Shown here in pieces: positions 50,556 to 62,829 of a stretch of 64,000 bases of DNA (position 1 is its first letter; each line of letters opens with the position of its first letter). Source of the stretch: Aphelocoma coerulescens (taxonomy: Eukaryota > Chordata > Aves > Passeriformes > Corvidae); assembly GCF_041296385.1 (NCBI RefSeq), contig NC_091014.1, positions 19,009,578 through 19,073,577 on the forward strand. The letters are read 5' to 3'. The translations under genes and the position numbers were made by a program. Under the pieces are notes generated by a model. It searched no databases. It had not been told where the DNA came from and worked only from the letters and a program-made list of their open reading frames with translations.

Positions 50556-52114
50556 TGGTAATATAATGGTTTTCAAAAGCTTCTGTTCTTCAGATTAAAC
50601 TTTTAAGTAAATTAATTAAGTGCTAGGTTATCAGCTTTCCCTCCTTTCTTTCTGTTAAGAAAGGCTCAGTCTGGCAGGGTTTTGCTTTTTTGCAGCTGAG
50701 CAAAAAGAATGGATGGGTGCCAGTGTGGGAGAAGAGAGAGCAGTCAACAATGCTCAAGCAGGGTGAGAGACTGCTGGGTTCTGATCCTGAAACTGGTTGG
50801 GAATTTTAGGGTAAGTAGGCACTGGAAAAAAAAGTAAAAATAATTTAGAAATAACATGCTTGTTATGGCCTTCCTTCACAGAAAAATTTTCACTTCTTAT
50901 GAAATTACATCATCTGTCTTTTTCTGGATGCATGAATTTTGAATCTCTTGCTGAAGAGTATTTTACTAAGAGATTAAATCGTTGCTTTTTTCCATCCATT
51001 CTCTAGGTCTGATCTAGCTTCATTGTTGAGACAACATCTTGAAGAATGGAAGTTGTGACTTCAGGTGTAGCTGTGGTAGAAGAATAGGAAGGTCTGTAGG
51101 CTGGGGGGATTCGTGCACCAGAGTATGTAAGCTGGGATAATGCAACCATGAGCTGTAGTGGTGAAACTGGGTAGGTGAAACAAGTGAAACATTGAGATGC
51201 ACAGAGATCATAGAATATCTTATTTTCTTTACATGTAAACAGGTATGTTAGAACCAGGCTCTTGTTGCTACAAAATTATAATATATTTTATACTGACTTA
51301 GCCTCCTCTTTCCGTATTTCAAATGGAAAGCAGTACTATTATTTGCTTGCCTATTGGATTTCACTTCATTTTATGAAGCAAGTTACAAAATGCTGTAAAA
51401 GTTTGAAAGTGGAAACCTAAGACTTCAAGTTTGGAATACATGCTGGAATCCACCAAATTCATAGCTAACAGAGAAAATTATTGTGTCCTGAAGGAGCCAT
51501 ACATGCTGTCATATAATTTGGGAGTGGTTATAAGGAAAAGGTTAGAATTGATGTACCATGGCAAGAAAATTACACTAGGTGCTGCAAAAGGTAATTTATT
51601 TCCATAGGGAGATGAATTCATCAACTAAATACTGTTGAGTTGAGCCTCAGCTCTGATAACTTTCCATGCACTATTCATCTATTCACACAGGAATTAAACA
51701 AAGCTATCCTGAAAGCTACATATCTGTTATAACTTGAACACACTCACACAGAACTGCATTTTATACAATGGACCAGTACCTAAACCTAACAACAATAAAT
51801 ATAAGCTTACTTTAATGCATCAGTTCCCTCAACTGATTCTGTAGAACTATCCACATGGTTAAAAATATACATTTTTTTATCTTTCCCCTCTGTGGCTATG
51901 ACTAGGAGCATAAAAAAGCTGCACTTACATGACCAGGCAAAAAGAAATATTATAAAATCTCTGGTATTTGATGGTAATGTAAACAACATTTATATATGAA
52001 AACTATAAATGAATTTAGAAATGTCTGCAAAGATTTGAATCTGATTTATTTCTCAATCCAAAACAGATTATTTTAATTGAATTGATGGTGTTTTAGGGTT
52101 TTATTTTAGAAGAC
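50556..52114. other. AT-rich non-coding DNA
   Basis: No gene or recognised repeat. Confidence 0.5.
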
Positions 52115-52143
52115 ATAATAATAATAATAATAATAATAATAAT
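52115..52143 (+). repeat. (ATA)n microsatellite, about 9.7 units
   Basis: Uninterrupted ATA/AAT triplets. Confidence 0.95.
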
Positions 52144-53153
52144 ATAATGCAGGTATATGAATAGCATACATTAGGAAGTGTTGTCAGCAGTAGTGAATGA
52201 AATGTTCTTCAAAGTACATTAATTTAATTATGGCTTCTTTGAGGTCAAGCCAATCCTAGGGGAGCTAGGAGTTCACAGAGATATAAGACATACACCTACA
52301 CAAGATTAAGGGGTTTATAAAGTACATCATTGATCTCCAAATATAAAATAAAAGAATTAATACTTCTCCAACCAGTTCCTCTTGGTTCTAGTCAACCAAA
52401 AAAAAAAAAAATTGCAAAAGTCAAAAAAAATTTTGAACCTTGGTTTCATAATGAAAGTACCCCATTATCTAATAAAGAAAAGAGATTAAATTGTCCTTCA
52501 GAAAACCTGTCAAAACAGATGACTCAATAAAGAAATACCATTATTATCATAGCAGTATCTTAACATAAGTCATCATAGTTATGAAGCAGACTGACAAGGA
52601 CAGTAAATTCTGGCTCATTTTCCACCTTTAAATATTTTCAGGTGTTATCCAAGTTTTTTGGACAGCTTTTAGATTCTTTAGCTGAACTATGAGTATATAT
52701 TAACCTTTAGAGTTTATTGATTTTAATTAGCTTTCCTGGCAGCAATGACAGTGAAGGGATACAAAATATACTAAAGCCCATGGTATCTTAGATTATCCTA
52801 ATAATTTTCCTTGACCAATAATTTTGGAGCAATTGCAAAATGTTGCCAAATAGGCCCACCATTCTTTTTGTGAAAGCAGTGCATTTATAATCTTATTGTG
52901 TATAAAATATAACAAAGTATGGCAATCTTTTAATGCTGTTAGGATAACAAAAAAATGCTAAGAGAGGAAACAAAAAAGGTATATGTAGAAAAAAAAAGAA
53001 GGCAGCAGAATACATAGCAACAAAAAGAATAAAAAAAAAAAGAAGTTAGGAATAGAGAAAAATATATGGAAGAGGAAAATAGCCAATAATAAAGGACGTA
53101 CAGAAAGAGAATTACAAATTCAAAGGAAGTCAGACTGGAAATAAAGAACTGTG
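52144..53153. other. AT-rich non-coding DNA
   Basis: A13 tract near 52,398-52,411 and purine-rich sequence at 52,950-53,150. No gene. Confidence 0.5.
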
Positions 53154-53156
53154 ACA

Positions 53157-53191
<35 letters not shown>

Positions 53192-53197
53192 AAAAAT
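53154..53197 (+). repeat. (AC)8 followed by A28
   Basis: A compound simple repeat: AC units from 53,154 to 53,170, then 28 A up to 53,197. Phenylalanine- or cysteine/valine-rich frames on the minus strand come from it. Confidence 0.95.
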
Positions 53198-53739
53198 TAA
53201 AAAGACAATACAAACAGAAAGAAAAATGGGAAAAAAATGAAACTGTCCAATTTAGGGGTTTATTGGGTGGCAAAGAAATGGAAGATGGACATATACATAG
53301 AAGAAAGCCTGCAGAAAAAAAACTACCAAACACAAATTCAAGGCAGCCCCCCTAAAATTTGGGGTACTTAAATTGTTTATTTGGCAAAGAAAGTGAGGGG
53401 GAAATTGTTTATTCATCATATTGACAATGGAAACAGCACATAAACATACATGGTAGGCCACTGAATGCCTCTGGAAATCTTAATTTTATGCCATTCATTT
53501 ATTTTGTAATGTGGAAAAGCAGTGCATAATTTTCTTACTTTGCTACAGGTGGTGTTTCCTGAGGTGGAGTAGAAATAAACTAGAAAAGTCTGCTGATTCT
53601 AGGAATGATGAGACAGAGAATACCAATGGGTGTCTCCTGCTAGTAGTAAAACCTAGAGGTGTTTAATATGAGATGCTGTTTTCCTTTCCCCTCCGACTTA
53701 GCAACTTGCAGTGCTGTACAGTATGACCTCTGTCACTCT
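53198..53739. other. non-coding DNA, A-rich at its left
   Basis: No feature. Confidence 0.45.
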
Positions 53740-53950
53740 TAATGGGGATTAACATCGTTTCAGAAAACCTTAAGCCCACTAGTAACAAAAATCTGCAAGG
53801 TCGGCTAGAAGGTGCCTATTTGATTACCATGATGACTGCCTCCACTTGATTAATAGTCAGCTTAGACTATTGGGATGTAAAATGAAGCAGTTTGTATACA
53901 TTCTGCTTTATCCAGAGGCTATCATTTTCTAAGTCATTTCTGGCACCTAA
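53740..53950. other. possible conserved non-coding element
   Basis: A non-repetitive block with GATTACCATGATGACTGCC, CTTGATTAATAGTC and AGCTTAGACTATTGGG words and balanced composition, between AT-rich flanks. It reads like a conserved enhancer. This is an inference only. Confidence 0.25.
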
Positions 53951-56900
53951 TACAACATAGAAATTGAAAAAGTTGGAGCCAACAATTTTTCATTTTGAAA
54001 CGTCTTTTTTAAAGTTGGAAGATGCATATTTAATGGCACACCTGCAGCTAGAGTATTCTATGTTGCAACAGTAACTAATCTACAGTGACATTTTAGATTT
54101 AGGATACAAGAGAGTACCTTTAGTTGGAAAGAAAACTTTTCAGCATTGTGTAGAATTGCCATAAATTGCATTCTCATGTTTAATTGTGGCTCAAAATATC
54201 AGCATATTTAAGTTGATGTGAAGTATTTGAAGTCAGTTAGTAATGATGTCATATCTACGTTTTGTATTTGTGATTAAGAGCTCTTTTGATTAAAGTTTAT
54301 CTATAGTTTATAGTGTTAAATTAGGTCGATCTCAGTAAAATTTTATTTACTTTTTACTTTTAGAATTAGAGATAGTAAGTAGTGATTATTAAAGAATTGG
54401 GGATATACACAAAGGTCAGAAGCTCCTCAGTAATCTCAGTATAGAATGAGGAAGTCAGAGTAAAAAAGAGCACTTGTGCCATTGTATTTGCAATTACATC
54501 AAGAAGTACCTCCATCCTTTGTATAAATGACCCAAATCACTGGCTTCGCACATGAAAACAATGTTTTGCTTGTACTTCATAGGTGCACATTTCCAGAGAA
54601 AAACCTAAAATTATGTTTCCATGTGGAGAATCCCTTTTCTTTTCTATAGATTCCACGCAACATGTGCAAAATAAGGAAACAATATTCTTTTGTGGCTTTG
54701 GGGTATTCTAGGTAGATGGCAATGTCTCATGGCCACTGCAGAGTGTTTTTTCATCTCAATGGTAAAGAATAATAAATGGAATTTTCAAAGGTGTTAATCA
54801 TTGAGTGTCACAAAATTCATGTTAAATACTTCTTAGAATCTAATCATAATTATGCAATGGTATTTCAAGAGTATTTCCTTCAAGCAATGTTTTCTGATTT
54901 CTAATTAGAAAATTAATTCAGTCCAGTTGCTGTATAATGATGAACTGTGTATTTTTTCCATAGTGTCCAACTCATTCTTCTTCCCTAAGAGATTGTTTAT
55001 TTGGGGGTTTTTATTAATCTCTTTATTTTCCTGCTACCCAGACTTCCACTGCTGGAAGAGACACAGGCTGCTAATTATGACAAAGTACTTTTCAGTCTTA
55101 ACACATGCAATCATTAAACACAGAAGGCTCAGTGTAAAATATTACCCCTGTAAAATCAAAATATAGTGACTATCATTGGCTGTGTTTCAAAACCAATAAA
55201 AAAATGCCAACCTACTTGAAGTTAAGATGGCTATAGGAACAATACATAGGAAAGCCTTTCCTTCTGTGATCTCTTTCTACAAATTTGACAGAATGAAACA
55301 AAATAACAATATGATATAAAGCTGTGTGTGTGAAGGAAAGGTGGTACATGAAAGTGAATGTCCATACTAGATAGATGGTAAGAGCCACTGTAGGTCAGAA
55401 AGGCACTGGAACAAAACAATGGTAAATATACAGATTAGGAAACTATAGTCACAAAATCTATATGATCAAATATGAAAGCAAACTGACAGAACAAAATAAT
55501 GCTTTATATATTAAAATAATAAAATACTTTCAATTACTATGTCTAACTTCATAGCACAATGGTAAAGCACACAGTTAGATGAGGAGTAAACCTAAAGTTT
55601 AGCTCCTAGTACCATCTATGTATATTGTATGTACACATCTATTATATATTTTCTATATTTGTTTATTTAAATATTTTATATTGGTAAGAGATCATAGTTA
55701 AATAAATGTTAACAATTAAATAAAATAGATGGACTTTTGAGGAGGAATAATCAGAATCTGAGAGGTCAATAAAACATTTTTAGACTAAGTTCTTTTACAG
55801 TTGTGTGGTAGGGTACTTTGGTGGAGAAGAGTAGCTTATTACAGAGAAGAGTCAGAAGACAACTGTTGGCTGCCCTTTTGCACACAGGGAATTCTTTGTC
55901 TAATTTAGGGATTAAAGATCTACTATGCTGCTCAAGCTCTTAACGTTAGGGAAAAGGCTATTTACTGAAAATATATTGTAGTTATTTTTTTCTCTCTATT
56001 ATTCTTTCAACAGTGTACTCTTATCTATCAATTCCCTTGCATATGATTTTTGTTTTCACTCTCTAAGAAGTGAAAATAAAAATGAAATTTAAGTTGGACA
56101 GAAGAATAGAATGTGAACAAAAATTGGGCAATGTGAGTGTTCCTATTTCAATATTATTACTCTTTAAATTAAGGAAAAAATTAAGAAAACATCTGTATAG
56201 CTAATATTTTGACAGAGCATTGATGCTTTCTGCATACAAAACTTAGTCACATTTTAGTGTTTAGAATAGTTTTATAGAAGTTCAATTTAATACAAAATTT
56301 CTAAAAAATATAAGAAGATTCACTTAAAAATGTAGAAATGACAGCATAAAAATAAATTCATTATTTAGTGTGTCTTGTACATCACACAACATTGGAGATT
56401 ACCTTGAGAATTAAATTTCCTTAATGTCTACAGCTATTGTGAATTATACTAATATGGCATTTTAACTGCATACTGAAAAGGTTGCATACATTACTCCAGA
56501 TAAAGGTTTGTATTAAGGGGAAATAAAACTACAACACAGAATAAGAAAATAGATTTCCTACAATTATATTGCCAAGGCCAGGGGAATACCATACATTTCT
56601 GCTACAGGCAAAACACTGGAAGAAGGCATATGTCAGTTTGAATATACTTGAGGCTTGAGGACAGCAAAAAACTTAGCCATCAAATTTAATAAAGGACTCA
56701 GAGAAAAATTACTTCATGCCAAAATTTTATCTTAATGTGAATAATTATAAAATTATAATTTGAGCTTTTTAAAAAAACCTGGAGATACACTGTGCATGCT
56801 ACCTTCAAGAGATAAGAAGCATGACCTGTTCTACTGAATAGCTAATAATGAAAAATAACTTTCTATCCAATTTCTACACTAACAGTCTTTCCTAAGTATC

Positions 56901-57831
56901 CTTTAAAAATCCTGTTTGCCTCTTTACTTTATGAGCCAGGCTCAGAATTAAATTTCTAACAAAGTAAAATCCCCAGAATTTTTGATGCTAATCAAGTGAA
57001 TTGCCCTCAGACAAAAATCAGTCTTATTGCACTTGTATGGAAATCAAATACTAAGGGATGGGGAGAAGAATCATATTTATGTGTGCATACATAAAAGGGT
57101 TTCTCAGCATGACAGAAGAACCACAAGTGAAGAAGAGTATTTATGCAGTTATACCTTTACATTTTTCTTCTCAATGATTTGTTACATTTTAACAATTCTT
57201 TCGTGCAGTGCTCTCTATATATATTGTAGAGGTAAAGATATTACAGACAGGAAACATTTGCCACGGAAAATTACTCCCTATAGTACATTTACCTGTGATG
57301 ACAGTCTTGGAACTAGGGCCATTACCTAGTAGGCACTGTTTTTTATCAGACCAGTGGAACCAACCATTGGAGGGTGCTCAGGCTTTCAACCAAAGTTCCA
57401 TGAGAAATGTTCATAAGAAGTGATGGATTATTCTGGTCATGCTGCTGCTTCATACTCAAGATGTTAAGGAATAAAGGCTCCTGCAGTCATGTCTTTCTCA
57501 GAAGACTGTTTGGGATCTTCTTTGGGATGTCTAACACTAATACTCTGCTTTTAGAAGTAATACTGCTAATACAGATTTAGGATTCTGCTCCATGATCCAG
57601 GAGCCTAAATAACATATGGTTTAGACTTGAGCTCTTGAGCATTCAAAGTTCTTTTTGTATGAAGCCATGCCTCTGTGTCACTAGATTTTCTTCTGAAACA
57701 TTTAAGATGCTGTTATCAGTGTGCTCTGCCTTGGATGCTCTGCCCTGGAATGCGGTCAAGAAATTCAGACAATGTCCTATTTACAAAGTTATCATGAGTG
57801 GATTGAGGGGGGCACCATATGCTGGTTTTGG
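53951..57831. other. AT-rich non-coding DNA
   Basis: No gene. The 100-codon plus-strand open frame at 57,027-57,329 has no recognisable domain. 54,470-54,620 may be conserved-type sequence. Confidence 0.45.
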
Positions 57832-58440
57832 TGTTGGACTATGCTAAATCCAGTCTGGCAACCCTGAATTAACATCCTGATAGGGAGGCAAAGATTTGGT
57901 AGATAACCAGCTGCTAAGCTGACCTGGAGACATATAACTGGCAGTCATATCACTTCACACTATAAAAGTCCACTTTGATATGGTTGGGTTTTTCTGACAT
58001 ATTCTCCTTTGAAGTGGGTGAAGATTCCCCCCTTGGATAGAGGACATGCCCTCCCCCCCCTCCTTGGGGTTAAGAGAACGAGATCTGTGCATGAGCAAAT
58101 ATATGGTGAGTTATATCAATCTCTATTTAATAATTGTTTCTTTTTGTTAATAATTGCTTTGGTATAGTGCACTATCCTATACTATACACTACTAGTAATT
58201 TTAGCTGTTATACTGTGTAGTAAATAATTCTGATTAAGATATTTTATCTAATCATTTGTCATAATAATTAATTATTAATTAAAATACATCTGATTTGCCA
58301 TCTCTTATCTTGTCAGACAAAGTTACTTAAATCATTGACAAAGTCTGGGGCCACAGTCGGGGTCCTCTCTTGGAAGGAGTTTAGAAAGCAAAGGGGTCCT
58401 TTCTGCACCTTGTGGCTCAACATCAGGATTTCTCTAACAA
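57832..58440 (+). mobile_element. probable solo LTR, family uncertain
   Basis: The sequence starts TGTTGGACTATGC and runs through a GC-richer U3-like part. A TATA box (CACTATAAAAGTCC) lies near 57,958. After it come CCTTGGATAGAGGAC, a C8-containing run, AT-rich R-like sequence with ATTAAAATAC near 58,277, and a U5-like GGCCACAGTCGGGGTCC before an AACA. Composition and order are those of a gammaretrovirus-like LTR of about 600 bp. The exact ends are not proven, no target-site duplication is visible, and I cannot name the family. No internal genes adjoin. Confidence 0.4.
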
Positions 58441-59899
58441 ACTTCGTTTGAAGCTTCCACTCCAGTCACAACAGATGCCTCGGTACATTTAGTACTACTA
58501 AAAAATTGACATATTTTCAGGTTCAGTGTGGATATTTATTTCTTATTCATTCCATTCATGCTGGTCTTTTTATTTTTTCAACTATAAATTGCAATATTTA
58601 TGTACTTTTCTAGGAACACACTTTATTCTTAAGAGGTGACTTCTAAAATTCAGTACTCTTACAGTGATGGCTTTGACTTATATTGCATTATCCCTCTCTT
58701 CTTTGAGGTAAATAATGTGAAAGCATAGAGGAAGGAAATTAAAAAATACAAAGTAAAAAGAGTGATTGAAGCCTTTCCAGCAGTTACAGGAAGTTGTTAG
58801 ATTGTGAAGAATATTACAGTTTGTTGACCAGCATAGAAGAATAACTGCACATTTTTTTTTCAAGTTTACTAAAGAAAATACCTGAAAATGTGCATTCATT
58901 CTATATGCTACAATTTATGAATCTCCAATCTATGCAGGAATAACTGTGGAGTATCACATATGAAATTATTTCAATTTTCTATGGGTGAGCAGATCTGGAT
59001 GTCATAGAGGAAGTTGATTCATTCCAGCAGCCTTTCCAGAAGGGTTCTGAACTCCTAGTGATCTTCTGAGATGTCTGCCAGTCCTATAAACACTGTCTTT
59101 GGTTTAACCAAAGGAATCTAGTTCCTACTCCAGTAAACTAATAGAAGTTCATATCCTCACTTAAGAAAAATATATTTTGTAGAAAAGGCATGAATACCCT
59201 AGCATTTGAAATTTATTTCTAGAAAATAAATGTCAAAAATTTCTACATCTCTAAGGATTCACTTTGGATTAAAATATTTACAAAACATTTCTCATGTTTT
59301 CATAGCCAAAGAATTTTTGTTTATGATACTTTTCTGAAATCCTCTCCAGTCATTATATTCCTATAAAATTCTCATTGGTCTTAAATCTGCCAAATCTACA
59401 ATGCAATTATCAATGTTAATTAAAAATAACTGAGTTATATTCCAAAACAATTTTTTCAAAGAACTTATGAACCTCTGGCTATAACAAAAACAAGCAAACA
59501 AATATACCAACCAGACAAACAAACTCCTGGAGTTTTAAAAAAACTCCTAGTAAAAGAATGTTTGGATAACTTGACAAAAATGAAGGACAGGCTAAAGCTT
59601 GAATGCTAATGCATGTCACTTGTATTGAAATCTGTATGGAGACAAAGATTTATGGCAGATGGGAAGCTTTTAATTGGATCTTGATCAGGAAATATAAACA
59701 CTGAGCATCTGTGGTCCAGTCACTAGTTGTATAATTGTCAGTGAACTGGACACCTAAACTAAACCTACAAGTATCTTCCTAATGAGCAGCAGTAGTTTCA
59801 GTTTTGAAAATAACTTTTCTTTTATCAGAATAGACTCAGCTGTAAGCTGTGTTCCTTGACATCAATTTTTATCTTTGTAATATAGACCTCACTTACAGA
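58441..59899. other. AT-rich non-coding DNA
   Basis: No gene or recognised repeat. Confidence 0.5.
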
Positions 59900-60414
59900 T
59901 GTCATGGTTCAGCCCCTGCTGGCAACACAGACATTTGCTCACTCCCCTGAAGTAGAGGGGGAACAATCCAAAGAGTAGAAGAGAGAAAACTCACAGGTTG
60001 AGATAAAGACATTCAATACTTCCCATGGGTGCGCAAGTGTTCAGCCAGACTCGGAAAAGAAGGGCTCCATCACATGTAATGGTGACTCGAGAAGACAAAT
60101 ACCATCACACAGAATGTCCCACCCTTCTTTCCTCTTCCCTAGATTCATACACTGAACATTACACCATATGGTGTGGGATATCCCTTGGGTCAGCTGGAGC
60201 CAGCTGTCCTGGTTTTGTCCCCCCACCAATTTCTTGTGCATCTCCGGCCTTGTCACTAGTGAAGCATGAGGGGTAGAAAAAGCCTTGACAATGTCTAAGC
60301 ACTGCTGAGCAATAGCTAAAACAGTTAGTTACAGTTTTCAGCACAAATCCAAAGCACAGCCCCATTCTAGTTGCTATGAAGAAAATTAATCCCATCCCAG
60401 ACAAAACCAGCACA
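59900..60414 (-). mobile_element. near-complete solo LTR, avian ERV-L-like (family A)
   Basis: On the minus strand this runs from TGTGCTGGTTTTGTCTGGGA (60,414) to GGCTGAACCATGACA (59,900), about 515 bp. It shows the family order. U3 has GGGCTGTGCTTTGGA, TAGCTATTGCTCAGCAGTGC, GGTGGGGGGACAAAACC, CAGCTGACCC, and a CATATG-centred 14-bp palindrome at 60,161-60,174. These are followed by GATGGAGCCC, CCATGGGAAGTA and GTCTTTATCTCAACC. U5 then has TGAGTTTTCTC and GGGGAGTGAGC. Compared with the 13.05-kb copy, the A/T-rich stretch after GGGAAGTA is much shorter. TG...CA ends are present, but I see no exact target-site duplication. The 68-84-codon frames here are shadows of the LTR. Confidence 0.9.
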
Positions 60415-62747
60415 CATAAATGTCTTGTCTACTATGATTTAAGGTGTACCTTTCTATTTAAAATGCAGATTCCTTTTTGAAATTATCTCAAATACATGAT
60501 TGAGATGGCAGATCAGGTCTTATTCAAAATTTTCTATGGACTGGTAAGAAAAGTTCATTTTCTTACGAAAACTATTCATTCAATATGTCATTTTGTGAGA
60601 CAGACACAATTTAAAAGTTGATTTCGCGCTGGAGCCCATTTTCAAGAAAATATATAAAAATTACTGCCTGAGTAGCATGATTTAGGCTTAGTTTTTTTCT
60701 TTGAACCAAAAATACCAGAACATACAATATTACAAGTTCACCTGAAGTGTAAGACTCCTTTGCTCATCTTCGAGAAGTGTTTCTACTTCTCAATAGTGAT
60801 GCATTTTAAACTGGAATCTTAAGATCCAAAATATTTTCATTAAAATATTAGTAATTTCTCTGTTAGGCAGCAGCAGGAGCCAGACTGTCCTGCAAGATGG
60901 ACAAGCCAAGGGCCATGAGTGATCTCCAGTCCTGGTTGTGCTCTCCCTTGCAGGTGCCATTCTGTAGATACTCAGTGGTTCAGTGGAGCCAAAGAGGTAC
61001 AGACAAAGTTCAGCAATAAACGAGCAGATGCACTGGGGGAAAAGGGAGGAGAGGAAAATAGAGAGAGGTAAAATAGCAAACTAACCAGGACAACTAGACA
61101 TTTACCCATAAATTAAGACTATTCGAGAAATAGAGATTACTGTGGTAAGTCTAATGGCATCAAAAGGGTGGTGATTACATTGAAGAACACTATCCAAAAA
61201 ATCTGTAAAGTCATAAAATACTGACCCAGAACAAAGAAGGGAGAGATCAAAAGCAGATACAAAAACAAATGGAAACTTGTCTGTTGTCGTTAATAAAATG
61301 TGGAAAACTACAGATTTCCCTGAAATGCAAGTATGCACAGGACTTTAGATGTGATACCTTTAAATGTGAAGTTGTTTAAAATAAGACTCTCTCTTCTTCT
61401 GCTAAATTTTGTTTTGCTATCATTTCCTCTGGGAAATGGTAGAGCAAAATTCAGCCATCAGTTGGGACATGTGGCTTTTATTTCACAGTTAAAATGTACA
61501 GACTATGCAAATGAACATTAATTGCACTCTGGAGAGCAGTGTGCCCCCTTTTTGATCTACTGATTTATCTTGTTCATTCTTCTGATAGTGCAGAGGCATT
61601 GAAGGAACTGCACAGCATGCAGTTTGAACAAAGGTTTTTAAATAGAAGATGAGTAGGAATGTTGTGTGTAACAAATTTAAGTTTCTCTGGTCTTTATATA
61701 TTGATTGTGTTACATATAACACAGCTTGAGTAAAGGTTATGCAATGTTTTCACCCACACAACATAATTGCTTTTGATTAAGTATTTTTTTTATTTACGCT
61801 GGCAAAATGTTTATAAGCCATTATTTCTCAATCGGTATAGTCAGTTAAATATAGGGCATATATTCTGAATCTTAAATCTATTACTAAAATTTTCAAAACT
61901 ACATTACAATTCAGTTATCTCCAAACCATTTCAATGATTGAAAGCCACAGGCAAGAAACAAAAATTTACAAAAAGTACTGTAAACTTTAGAACTCTATTT
62001 GGTAACCTCAGAGTATAAAATAACATTTCACAGTCTCCTCCAACGCTAAGACTACCATTGTGACCCCAGGCCCACTTAGGAAATAGATGTGGCAGGAAAC
62101 TTTAAATCTGTGAATCTACACAAAATTGCTAGCCTTTCTTTCTGTTTTCAAATGTACACATAAGATTGCATCTTTATTCAGTGTTATTATCTATTCTTTC
62201 TATGTCTGTCCATTTTTAAAATATACCCATTAGCTTTTCTTCTACATCAAAAATCTCTTGTGCAATACTCTACTGTCCAAAGCACAGCCTGTACTTCCAT
62301 GGTGATCTGTAAAACAATTGAAAAGAGATTATTTTACCCCTGTAGACACAAAAATAAGAGCCAAATTAATGTTTTATACTTCAACAGCTTTTTGTCTTTC
62401 TCTCAGCTATGAAGAATTGAACTTACAAAACAGTCAGTTTTTAAAATGTATGCAGCTTCACAGCTGCTAGTGTAAATCAGTTATGAAAATACCAGTACCC
62501 TAAAGGAAAAAGACAGTGACCTAGCACATGATCATGTAATTAAATTAAGCCCCTCAGCCTCAGTATCATTCTAAAAATACATCTATATTAAGAAATGCTC
62601 TGGGATTTAAAAAATTTGGAAATTAAAGTTCTTCTCTCTTAAAAAACATAGGAAACATGTCAGTGTACAGGAAGAAAATTTAGCTCTGAAGCAGTATTAA
62701 CCTTATTAAACTTTTAAATGTAATATTTGTCAGTTAATGTTACTGTA
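60415..62747. other. non-coding DNA with a GC-richer patch
   Basis: The patch at 60,865-61,050 is GC-richer, with AGCAATAAACGAG near 61,010. It could be a piece of an LTR, but I cannot match it. The rest is AT-rich and featureless. Confidence 0.4.
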
Positions 62748-62829
62748 ACAACTCCTCAGCTGGTGTAAATTGGTCCAGTCTCATTAAGGACAACAGAAAT
62801 ACACTCATTTACATGTGCTTAGAATCTCT
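62748..62829. repeat. ancient palindromic interspersed element (relic)
   Basis: The left arm reads CTCAGCTGGTGTAAATTGG and the right arm reads CATTTACATGTGCTTAGAATC. Reverse-complemented, the right arm gives CTAAGCACATGTAAATG, which aligns to the left arm. From memory, turtle and crocodilian genomes carry many copies of a palindromic element whose arms read CCTCAGCTGGTGTAAATTGG and CCGATTTACACCAGCTGAGG. This looks like an eroded bird copy. It predates the bird radiation if correct. Confidence 0.5.
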
